The position numbers and the translations under genes are program-made. Positions 9,329-16,929 of a stretch of DNA of 25,000 bases are shown in pieces. Origin of the DNA: Prorocentrum cordatum (taxonomy: Eukaryota; Sar; Dinophyceae; Prorocentrales; Prorocentraceae). Location: the NCBI GenBank assembly GCA_963575745.1, contig CAUYUJ010017923.1:88168-113167 (forward strand), read 5' to 3'. The stretch's first letter is position 1; every line of letters starts with the position of its first letter. The notes below the pieces were generated by a model. The model was not told where the DNA came from. It saw only the letters and a list, made by a program, of their open reading frames with translations, and did not search any database.

Positions 9329-9710
9329 CTGCGGTCCGCGGCAATCCTCACGCCCCGCCTCCTTGCTCCAAGTGCGGGCGAGGCATGCGTTGCGGGCCGC
9401 AGCGGCCAAGGCCTTTTCACCGCGCCGACCGCCGCAGCAGAAGTCACGCGACCCGGGGCCCCTTGAAGAGGCTCGGCGGCCCTTTTGAAGCCGCTGCTGA
9501 GAAAGGGGGCAACGGGTCGGCACAACCCTCGCCTGCACTTGGAACGGGCGGGGCAAAGGGATTTCCACGCGGCCCCTCCCGTGCCGCGGCGTAAAAGCCC
9601 AGCGGGCCAAAAGCCCGACGAGGACGACCGCGCCCGCACTTGGAAAGTCAAGCGGGCGAGATGGATCCCGCGAGGCGTCGCTCTCCCGCGGCCTCGATTT
9701 AACTACTTGC
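9329..9710 (-). other. Proposed GC-AG intron of the long gene (382 bp)
   Basis: The donor CTGG|GCAAGT (9710) matches the usual GC-donor consensus. The acceptor CGCAG|G lies at 9329, and the join keeps the frame in phase 2. All frames across it are low-quality arginine/alanine-rich readings. The borders are inferred. Confidence 0.4.
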
Positions 9711-10294
9711 CCAGGGCATCCCAGAGAAGGCGCTAAGTTTTGCCAAGCACCCCATCTCTTGTTGACCCAATTCGAGGCCGAACCATTCATGGTGAAGCCG
9801 CAAGCTTCGTAAACAGCAGGGAATGACCAGAAGACGTGCGCCCCCTGTCGGTCAAAGGTGAAACGCGCAAAGGGAATCACAACGTCTTTACTTACATCTC
9901 CTATCTGCAAATCGACCTTGCCGTATTTGAATTTCGTCAACAACGAGCTCCTCCAAATATATCTGACAGGACGCTCGGCACCGAGCATGAAGCGCACGAC
10001 ATTCGACTCACTGGCGTAGACGGTGTGCACAAATATGTTAGAAACCATATCTTGGAAGTCGGAGGCGTGGTCGAAAATGCACACATCCCCGCTCTCGAGA
10101 ACCCCTGTCTCCCAGGTCCCGGGTGCCAGCCGCAGCCTTTCACCAGTGAGCGTGTGGCGCAAATGCGAAGCCTGATCGAAAGGGCAGAAGTCAATGCGGA
10201 CGAAATCTGATTCGTCCACGCGCTCGACAGCGATGCCATCCGCAACGAAGGAGTCTGGAAGGGTGCAATCCTCCTCTTCCACATCATCCGCCAT
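9711..10294 (-). CDS. Long element gene, exon 1 with start codon (195 residues)
   Basis: The start is a true ATG at 10294, preceded directly by an in-frame TAG, so the N-terminus is well defined (MADDVEEEDCTLPDSF). The exon is acidic at the start and then looks like a compact beta-rich domain (FVRIDFCPFDQASHL, SGDVCIFDHASDFQDM, VVIPFARFTFDRQGAHVF, WSFPAVYEACGFTMNG). It ends at the proposed GC donor 9710. No signal peptide or membrane segment is seen. I do not recognise the family. Together the six exons give a protein of at least about 1,300 residues, the largest gene of the element. The region upstream to 10500 contains no credible gene. Confidence 0.6.
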
Positions 10295-10499
10295 CTAGGC
10301 GTCACGACCGGAGCGAGTGCCCAGGTCACGGACGCCCTGCTGCGCTTCGTCGCCGCAAGGCCGACCTCCACGAGCTCGAACCGAAACGGCTCTGGAGGAG
10401 GGAGGGGGAACAGGGCGACCAAGAATTATTTGACGCATCGTAGGGGCGTCAATTTGGTCAGAATTCGGGTCGGAGGGCGCCTCCAATCAGCGGATCCAT

Positions 10500-10690
10500 T
10501 TGAAGCAAACCAGGAAGCGAGAAGAGGTCAAGAGCTCCAATCCCCTCAGGCACAGCTTCTTCGGACGACCGTTTGGCAGGGCACTAACGTACTCACCTGA
10601 AGCTGCGATGAACTCTGGCAGGGACCTCACGCGCACGCATGCTCATCCGAGTCAGGTCTTCCGCCTCAGATGGAAACGCATGTTCTAGGT
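10500..10690. other. No feature recognised
   Basis: A short non-repetitive stretch between the start of the long gene and the hairpin repeat at 10692. It would be a candidate upstream region for that gene, but I see no motif I can defend. Confidence 0.3.
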
Positions 10691-10691
10691 G

Positions 10692-10810
10692 GTCGACCGC
10701 CCAAGGCGGCGACCGTTTAGATTGCCACGACGCTTTGTGAGACCTCCACGGCCACAAGCAAACAAGAAACGCCGTGGCAACCTAAACGGTCGCCGCCCTA
10801 GGCGGCCGAC
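10692..10810. repeat. Long hairpin, 41-bp arms (MITE-like)
   Basis: The arms at 10692-10732 and 10770-10810 are inverted copies with 36 of 41 positions pairing; the loop is 37 bp. The arms contain GGCGGCGACCGTTTAG and end in GTCGACC / GGCCGAC. It could be a small MITE, a degenerate introner in a 5' untranslated region, or a structural hairpin. Confidence 0.75.
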
Positions 10811-10869
10811 CGGCCGGAGAATGCTGGTATTTCTATCAATCCGCAGGTCAACCCGAGGCGATAGCCCGC

Positions 10870-11395
10870 CTGTGTTGCCCCAAGGGGGTCCAGGAGAGCA
10901 GGAGGGCCCCAAGATGGCTCCAAGAGGGCCTCAAGATGGCTCCACTTGGGTACTAGCATGTATCCGCGCAAACTCCGTCCGACGGAGTTTGCCAAGGGTC
11001 TCACTGAGCCCTTCGTGGAAGCCTTTTAGGGCCCGCATCGGGCTCCCGCGGGGCCCCAAGAGCGGCCCAGGAGGGCCCCAAGATGGCTCCAAGAGTTTGG
11101 CGACAGTGGCCAAGAGCCAAGAGCGCCCCAAACAGACTCTATGCAGGAACCAAGAGGGCCCCCAGGCGGCCCGAGAGAGCCCCCAAACGGCTCCAAGAGA
11201 TCCCCAAGAGAACCCCTCAGGCCCCAAGAGGGCACTAGCAGGCATCACGCCAAACCCCGTCAAACGGAATTTGGCGAGGGGCCCAAGAGGGCCACCCAGA
11301 CGGCTCCAAGAGCCCCGAGACGGTTCCAAGAGGGCCCCCCTGACGGCCCCAAGAGGCCCCCAGGAGGGCCCCAAGAAGGCCCCAAGAGTTTCTTC
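10870..11395. repeat. GGGCCCCAAGAGGGC-type dispersed repeats
   Basis: Many degenerate units of about 20-25 bp built on CCCCAAGA(G/T)GGC. They contain two related 48-bp blocks about 282 bp apart (about 10952-10999 and 11234-11281). The first holds a perfect 10+1+10 palindrome AAACTCCGTC-C-GACGGAGTTT (10970-10990). Both strands read open because stops are rare, but the proteins are pure repeat and not credible. Confidence 0.7.
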
Positions 11396-11399
11396 TCTT

Positions 11400-11645
11400 C
11401 TCAAGCAATCCTTGCGGCCACGCTTGATTAATATATCCTCTGGTGTGCTGTGGTCAGGGCACAGGGACATCCACTGGGCAAGGTTGACAAATCCTCTGGT
11501 CCGAGGTCATACGACATGTATGCCTGGAGTGATCCAGACAGGCGGCGCCAAATACAACACATTGTGCGGAGAAGACTGGCTGTCACGGAATACCTCTTGC
11601 AGTGCCCCGTAGAAGAGGCGATTTGCCACTTTTAGGTGCTCTCCC
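11400..11645 (-). pseudogene. Possible degraded or spliced coding segment
   Basis: The minus-strand frame reads KVANRLFYGALQEVFRDSQ, then NVLYLAPPVWITPGIHVV, is broken by one TGA (11509-11507), and resumes in the same frame as RTRGFVNLAQWMSLCPDH and EDILIKRGRKDCLRR. The composition is more protein-like than anything else between 10500 and 12900 and the sequence is not repetitive. It may be a decayed gene piece or an exon pair with a very small intron. No family is recognised. The plus-strand reading is also open, so the call is weak. Confidence 0.25.
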
Positions 11646-11722
11646 CCTCCCCCTCCCCCTCCTCCTTCCTCCCCCCCCCTCCCTCCTCCCCCTCCTCCCT
11701 CCCCTCCCTCCCCCCTCCCCCA
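11638..11722. repeat. Pyrimidine-rich tract
   Basis: Nearly pure C/T (CCCCCT and CCTCCT units) on the plus strand. No coding. Confidence 0.75.
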
Positions 11723-11814
11723 GAACCGCCGTCGGGGCCACGGCGGCCCAGGAGGCCGAGGCGACAGCGGCCCTCCGCGCCTGGCTCTGCTAATTAGGCC
11801 TGCCCCGCCCACTT

Positions 11815-11874
11815 CGGGGGGGGAAATTCGTTACGTTTCCTCCGCGTCTGGGGGGGGAAATTCGTTACTTTTCC
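11815..11874. repeat. Two tandem copies of a 34-bp-spaced G8-AAATTCGTTAC motif
   Basis: GGGGGGGGAAATTCGTTACG and GGGGGGGGAAATTCGTTACT occur at 11816 and 11850, each followed by TTTCC. This is an isolated short duplication between C/T-rich tracts. Confidence 0.75.
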
Positions 11875-11879
11875 TTGCC

Positions 11880-12300
11880 CTCGCTTTCATTTCTGTTTTG
11901 TTCAGGAATGAGAGTTCGCTGGCACTCGCCTCGAGTACGCTGACCTCAGCCATGCCGCCGTTCGACGACGACTCCTCTCTCCCCGAACGTGCCTGCATAC
12001 TCCCTCGCGGGTGGCTCACCGGAGCTGCCGACAAGCTCCCACTCCCCCTCCTCCCCCTCCCTCTCCCCCTCTCTCCCCCTCCCTCTCCCCCTCCCTCCTC
12101 CCAATCCTCACCCTCCCTCCCTCCCCCCTCTGTTATCAAAAGGGATAGGCTGGTATCCCCTTCTGTGGAGCCGTCGTCCTCATCCCCCTACCCCCCCTAC
12201 CCCCCCCCCCTCCCCTTCCGCCCGTCCTCACCCCGGCCCAGCTCGATCGCATGCGCCAGAACCGAGCAGAAGCCAAGGAGCGTGTACTGATTTCTCACCC
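11880..12300. other. Non-repetitive islet and long C/T-rich tract
   Basis: 11880-12035 is non-repetitive and open on both strands (plus: MPPFDDDSSLPERACILPRG; minus: GGMAEVSVLEASASELSFLN). I cannot decide whether either is an exon. 12040-12240 is C/T-rich simple sequence. Nothing else is recognised up to the 3' end of the gene at 12938. Confidence 0.4.
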
Positions 12301-12937
12301 GAGGAGAAAACAAATCGCACCCAACGAGGGCCGCCCGCCGTCGAACACGACTTGGTTAGGACCGCCCGCTGTTTCACCCCTGACGGAAGCAATACAATGA
12401 AAAAGAAACCGACGAGGCGCCAGAAGCTCCAGAGGAGCTCCACCGAGCTCCTGCAGGGATCCGGGGAACTGCACAGGACCCCGCTGGGGTCTGTAAGGGT
12501 CCACGGGGCCCGCGACAGGGGGCGGGGCTCCGACGACACCGCTGGGGCAAACTAAAACGACCGCGAAGTCACCGCCGACTTCCCACTGCGGGGCGCCGGA
12601 ACTCCCCCGATCCATCGCGGCCCCCCTGTGCCCCGAGACCGCGGGAACCGAACAAGGTGGGGCAAGCGAGGAAGGAAACGGGAGAGCGATGAGGAACACG
12701 GGGAGTGGCGCTAAAGACGCAAGAGGTTTTGACCATGATGATGGTGATTATGGTGATTGTGTTGTTTTCTTGCATGCTGCATTGCGCCAGCATGGCGGGG
12801 TAGAAGTAGCACCCGTTCCCCCGGGCGCTGGAATCACGCTGGCGCACTTGGTTGGAATGGCGGTATTTTGTCAGCAGGGCCGCAGCCCGCTATTTGTTTG
12901 GACACTCGCTTCGCGGCCGCAGGCCGCGTGCGATGGC

Positions 12938-13909
12938 TCAGGCGACGCCGATGAGCTTCTTGCGCTTGGCCGCTGGAGTGTTGGCGCCGTTCTGCTGGGC
13001 GCGCTCTTGGGCCTTCTGCTTCCTGCTGCTGGCGTGGGCCTCCTGGCTCTCACTCAGGTACTTCTCGTCGAACTCGAACGCGGCAGGCACCTCCTGCGCT
13101 GGCATGGTCTTCAGGCGGTCCGCCAACAACTGGAATGGATGTTTTTTCGGCTCCGTCCTCGGGGCGATCTCGAATTGCTTTGGGCCCTGCCCCTTGGCGA
13201 AAGGGTACGACAAACTGGTGGTGTCGCCGCCCTTCACGAGCTGCGTACTCATGACGTCCATGGGGTACTGCAACATGTAGCCCGCCTTCGGCTCGGCGAA
13301 CACCATGCGAGGGTCGCGCCCGTGGAACTTATAGGCGACGAGCTTGCCCTCGCCATCCTTCTCGAACATCCACGGCCCCGCCACGACGTAATCGATCTCG
13401 CCAGTATCTTGATTGAGCGCCCCCGCAATCGCCAAGCCGCGGTCGCGGTTGCCAAGCTGCCGAATCCTCAGCAGCATCACCTGGATGAACACAATCTTGT
13501 CGCGGAGCGCTGGAGGGACGTAGGTCTTGTCGTTCGTCTGCAAAGCCCCGTTGAAGAGGACGTTGATCGCGTCACCGTCGAACGAGTCGATCTTGTTCAT
13601 GATTGCCTTGGTCAGCTTCCCCTGGCTGTTGGCGACCAAAATCATTGCCTTTGCGTACTTCGGGATCTTGCCAATGCAGTTGTATGCCGGCGGCCACGGC
13701 CCGCCAACCGAGAGCGGCTTCTTGATCTTACCGGCCGTCAGGTCCATGAACGTCGGCTGGATCAGTTCGGGGTCCTCGTGAAGCATCTGGATGATCGCGA
13801 TCAGCGACGTCCGCTGGTCTTCCAACCTCTTCCGCTCGTCCTCGTCCTTAGCCACCACCTTGGGGACGCGCTTGGCCAGGGTGCAGAGCTCCTTGGACAG
13901 CAGAGTCAT
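12938..13909 (-). CDS. Unknown 323-residue element protein, single exon, complete
   Basis: I do not recognise the family. The open frame reaches back to 14110, but the first convincing start is the ATG at 13909 (MTLLSKELCTLAKRVPK); the codons upstream look like leader noise. The N-terminus is a charged helix (KDEDERKRLEDQ). The centre is globular and coherent (GGPWPPAYNCIGKIPKYAKA, MLLRIRQLGNRDRGL, DYVVAGPWMFEKDGEGKL). The C-terminal tail is charged and glutamine-rich and ends in a basic KRKK cluster (residues 315-318), a plausible nuclear signal. No membrane segment is seen. Plus-strand frames over the same DNA are shadows. The gene lies inside the inverted repeats, upstream of the long gene and in the same direction, so I infer it is an element protein, perhaps DNA-binding or structural. 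Confidence 0.7.
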   Translation of the reverse strand: MTLLSKELCTLAKRVPKVVAKDEDERKRLEDQRTSLIAIIQMLHEDPELIQPTFMDLTAGKIKKPLSVGGPWPPAYNCIGKIPKYAKAMILVANSQGKLTKAIMNKIDSFDGDAINVLFNGALQTNDKTYVPPALRDKIVFIQVMLLRIRQLGNRDRGLAIAGALNQDTGEIDYVVAGPWMFEKDGEGKLVAYKFHGRDPRMVFAEPKAGYMLQYPMDVMSTQLVKGGDTTSLSYPFAKGQGPKQFEIAPRTEPKKHPFQLLADRLKTMPAQEVPAAFEFDEKYLSESQEAHASSRKQKAQERAQQNGANTPAAKRKKLIGVA

Positions 13910-13999
13910 GGCGACCGGAAGAACTGGAGCGGAGAAAACTTGCACCAGACGCGCCCTCAACAAGCACTGACCCAAAGAACCACAATGGCAATGGAACGC

Positions 14000-14613
14000 C
14001 AAGACACGCACGCACGGCATCAGCAAGGATGGTTTGCCAGTGCCCGAAGCGGGCGCTGAAGATATGCCGTCTGGGCTTGGCGACCCGGCAGCGCTTTGCA
14101 ACGCCTGCAATGGTTGAGTGTGACTCGGGGGATGCGGAGATGAGAGAGGCGAGAAACAGACAAAAAGACTCCTGGCTCCTTCCTCTCTTCCTCCTACTAT
14201 TCCTACATTATATCATTGTGCGCCAACCCCCTTGCCCCCCACCCCCGGTCGGCACCCGAGTCTCTGGCGACAAATTGCTCGATGTTTCTCTTGCCGCGCA
14301 ACCGTCACCCCTGCTTTCGCTAAACATACTGCAGCCCATTTGCTCCCTATTCGCCTCGAGGCGGCCCCTACTGTTACGATCGCCTCGACATGCAGTGCAC
14401 GCCACTGCCAACCATCAGAAGAGAGCCCCTTGCGAACAGAGTCCGTCAAACAAGAGCTGGAACGTCATCCGCGCCCCGCCCATTTATGGCGGAGATCTGG
14501 CAGGTAGGCCCCCAACAACAATGAAATCACTTTCGCCCTTGCCCCCTGGTGTCTGTTTTAGCTATCGCGAAACGGGCGTGAGGAACCCGAATGGGGACCC
14601 CCGTCTAGGGAAA
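14000..14613. other. No gene; right subterminal region of the element
   Basis: Unique, moderately GC-rich DNA between the last gene of the element and its right inverted repeat. Being directly upstream of the minus-strand gene at 13909, it should hold that gene's control region, but I see no motif I can support. The open frames here have no protein-like character. Confidence 0.4.
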
Positions 14614-14651
14614 TCTAGAGGGGTAGGGGTGGGGGGCTTAATTTTTTTGAT
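14614..14651 (-). repeat. Right terminal inverted repeat (38 bp)
   Basis: It starts TCTAGAGGGGTAGGGG and ends TTAATTTTTTTGAT, and it is the exact reverse complement of 1961-1998. The next bases (GAAGAGAGCGACC) lead into satellite repeats from about 14670. Confidence 0.9.
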
Positions 14652-15600
14652 GAAGAGAGCGACCGTGACATAGCATAGCAGAAACACTACGTCCCCCCAC
14701 AGTCGTGAACCTGATGTTATAGTGTGGCTATAGCATAGGATACGTAACCGAAAAGAGGCGACTTCCCAAAATAGGTCTGAACATCAAATCATAGAGTAAA
14801 TGAGCCATAGGACCTCAGCGATACAAGGTTCCCCAAACTTCGGGGAACCTAATGTTACTGTGTGGCTGTATCATAGCAAAATGAAGTTCACCAAAACCTC
14901 GCAGACCAATTGACTGAATGTTGCATAGAATAAAAGAGAACGAGTTGCACAGACCTTGGGGAACCTGATGTTTGACTGTAGCATAGCATGGCCCCGGAAA
15001 ACAAGCGGCCTCACAAAAGTGCTGTCCATGATGATATAGTGACTGTAACATACCAGAACAAAGACACGGGACAGTTCTGTTGTAGCGTGTCTGTAGCAAA
15101 GCATACATGGCAAAAAAAGATCCCCACCAGATTAACATCAAACCACACGGTGTAGCATAGCATAGCAGAGACTCGAGGTTCCACACAATTTGGGGATACC
15201 ATTGCTACGCCGTGACTGTAGCATAGCACAGCACACCATAACAGAGGCCGGCATAGCGAAGAGGCAAACTCACCAATATCTGGGGAACCGGATGTTCCAG
15301 CGCGCGTGGACCATAGCATACCAAAGCCCAGGTAAACATAACCAAGAAGTTCCCCACATTCAAAGGAACCTCAGGTTGCAAATAGCAAAGCGTGACAACA
15401 CACGGCATAGCAAAGACATAGTTCCCCAAGAGTTACATCATGTGTTAGCTTCACTATAGCATACCAGAGACTGTAGCATACCACGAATTAGCATAGTTCC
15501 CCCATGTCTGAGGCCCACGCTGTGCTGCCATAGCAGGGTGTCGGCATAGGCCACAGGCACATGATACAGAGAGCCGCCTTCATCGTCACTCTTCGTCGCT
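14652..15600. repeat. Satellite DNA flanking the large element (right)
   Basis: The same family as 1300-1960: repeats of CTGTAGCATAGCATAGCA type with interspersed GGTTCCCC...GGGGAACC hairpins (14827-14849; a decayed one at about 15177). Frames through it encode repeat artefacts only. Confidence 0.75.
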
Positions 15601-15605
15601 CGCTG

Positions 15606-15651
15606 TAGCCGTCGTCGTCGTCGTCATCGTCATCGTCGTCGTCGTTGTTAC
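15606..15651. repeat. GTC/ATC trinucleotide microsatellite
   Basis: About 14 triplets of CGTCGTCGTCATCGT type. On the minus strand they would read as a poly-aspartate run, but no gene around them is convincing. Confidence 0.85.
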
Positions 15652-15676
15652 CTTCCTTATCACGCAGCAAAGTCCA

Positions 15677-15807
15677 GGCGACCCTGACACTTACGGCCAG
15701 GGATAGAGCCACGCTGGCTGTAAACATATGTCCTGCAGCATGATGGCCATGGCGACCCTGGCACGTACGACCATAGAGCCACGCTGGCTTTAAACATATG
15801 TCCTGCA
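15677..15807. repeat. Tandem duplication, ~60-bp unit
   Basis: 15677-15737 and 15751-15807 both run from GGCGACCCTG through GAGCCACGCTGGCT to TAAACATATGTCCTGCA, with a few differences and a small deletion. Confidence 0.8.
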
Positions 15808-15908
15808 CTTGATAATCTCAGGACCCGTGGAAGTACAGGCGTGGAAACGACTGCGAAGCATAGAAGCATACTGGTCTTGCAGTTCGACGGGAGTGGACGC
15901 ACTGAGCG

Positions 15909-16910
15909 CTACCGCATGAGACATGTATAGACAATGAGGTCGAGCAAGCCGTAATCCGACTGCGACAGGATATCCCGCATGCCGTCTCGGAATCCACTAG
16001 CGGCGTCGTATTCCCAAATCGCCCATTTCATGATGCGTTTGCGGACGTGCCCGCACATAGAACGCAACACACGCCAGTCGCCGATAGAATCACAGTGCTC
16101 ACGCCGATCTGCCAGCACGATAGAACGCGCAAAGCGCACTGTCGTGTACGTGACCTGGCCATGATAGCGGCCGAACCCCCCATCCTTCATGACATCCATA
16201 ATACGCGCGACGGAAATAGTGGTGCCGGTTTCCTCCAGATAGTACGCGATGCTCTTTGCCAGAACGGCAAACCTTCGACGGTTCCTGCATAGATAATAAA
16301 ACGTACCAAGCGAGGTCTGGCGCTCGGAAGGGTTGCGGAGAGGATGCTGTCCAACGGTCCCAGCGCATTGATTGCCATCACGATAACGCATGTGCTGGAA
16401 AATCACCGAAACACGGTTCCCCATGGCTCGCATAGCCGACGCGCGGTTGAGCATCGAGGGCGATCGCAAAACGTCCGAGCACATAGCAACCATAGGCGCC
16501 TCCCAGTATACTTGATAGAGAAAGCCAAATGAGAAAACGACAAGATGCAGAGGTGCGAGGTGATCGGATAGCATAGTCCAAACCGTTCGAAATGCACGTA
16601 CATCAGCACGGCTGCCCGCGGAGTGAATAGCGCAGCCGGTGGAATCATGTACCCGCACGTTGTCACGATAGCGAGCCCACGTGGGGTGGTACACCTCGAA
16701 CATATGATTTTCCATATGCCGATAGCCTGTCCAGCACACCCAACCGACGTCCGCATGGAGCCATCTCCGCCCTGTATGGCGGCGCTCACAGTATAGACAG
16801 CACTTAGTACCGGAGTGGAAGCCGGACGGCATAGGCGGCCCACAAAGCCCTCGCTGGACCCGACCAAAACGCCTAAGCCAAAACTGCAGCGACATACACA
16901 CAACAGACAC
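15909..16910 (-). CDS. Unknown 333-residue protein with CxxC motif
   Basis: The frame opens with ATG at 16910 (an in-frame TGA lies just upstream) and closes near 15909 with the tail YTCLMR. A cysteine cluster (CCLYC, residues 37-41; C59; H65) near the N-terminus could bind a metal. The rest is rich in W, Y, R and M and looks globular (VFSFGFLYQVYWEAPMVAMC, GGFGRYHGQVTYTTVRFARS, DWRVLRSMCGHVRKRIMKWA). I do not recognise a named family. Its style matches the blocks at 20077 and 22090 and, with the PIF1-like helicase at the window edge, suggests a shared dinoflagellate-type element; that is inference. It is uninterrupted and flanked by satellite on both sides. A CTGCAG|TTTTGG acceptor-like site at residue 9 means part of a longer spliced protein cannot be excluded. 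Confidence 0.6.
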   Translation of the reverse strand: MSVVCMSLQFWLRRFGRVQRGLCGPPMPSGFHSGTKCCLYCERRHTGRRWLHADVGWVCWTGYRHMENHMFEVYHPTWARYRDNVRVHDSTGCAIHSAGSRADVRAFRTVWTMLSDHLAPLHLVVFSFGFLYQVYWEAPMVAMCSDVLRSPSMLNRASAMRAMGNRVSVIFQHMRYRDGNQCAGTVGQHPLRNPSERQTSLGTFYYLCRNRRRFAVLAKSIAYYLEETGTTISVARIMDVMKDGGFGRYHGQVTYTTVRFARSIVLADRREHCDSIGDWRVLRSMCGHVRKRIMKWAIWEYDAASGFRDGMRDILSQSDYGLLDLIVYTCLMR

Positions 16911-16929
16911 ATCACATCACGCATAGCAA

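Larger units (their letters stand above)
1961..14651. mobile_element. Putative 12.7-kb terminal-inverted-repeat element
   Basis: The two ends are perfect 38-bp inverted copies (1961-1998 and 14614-14651). The DNA inside is clearly GC-richer than the AT-rich satellite on both sides, and the change falls at the repeats. If the ends are read as TCAAAA.../...TTTTGA (1962 and 14650), a possible 3-bp target duplication TGA flanks them (1959-1961, 14651-14653). The genes inside (long gene 10294 to about 4821; gene 13909-12938) are all on the minus strand. Large size, inverted ends and internal genes fit a class II transposon. I see no recognisable DDE transposase, recombinase or polymerase, so no superfamily can be named. 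The alternative is that two short unrelated copies of a MITE-like sequence happen to lie in opposite orientation at the edges. Confidence 0.6.

Noticed and set aside
10689-11612. Plus-strand 307-codon frame through the CCCCAAGA repeats
   Set aside because: Most of it is translated repeat (GPQ/PRG units); only the last part is non-repetitive, and there the minus strand reads better.
12689-14059. Long plus-strand open frame opposite the 323-residue gene
   Set aside because: Its composition (arginine, leucine, histidine) and lack of any coherent segments mark it as the antisense shadow of the minus-strand gene.
15488-15808. Minus-strand frame with a poly-aspartate run
   Set aside because: It is made of a microsatellite and a tandem duplication and has no protein-like flanks.
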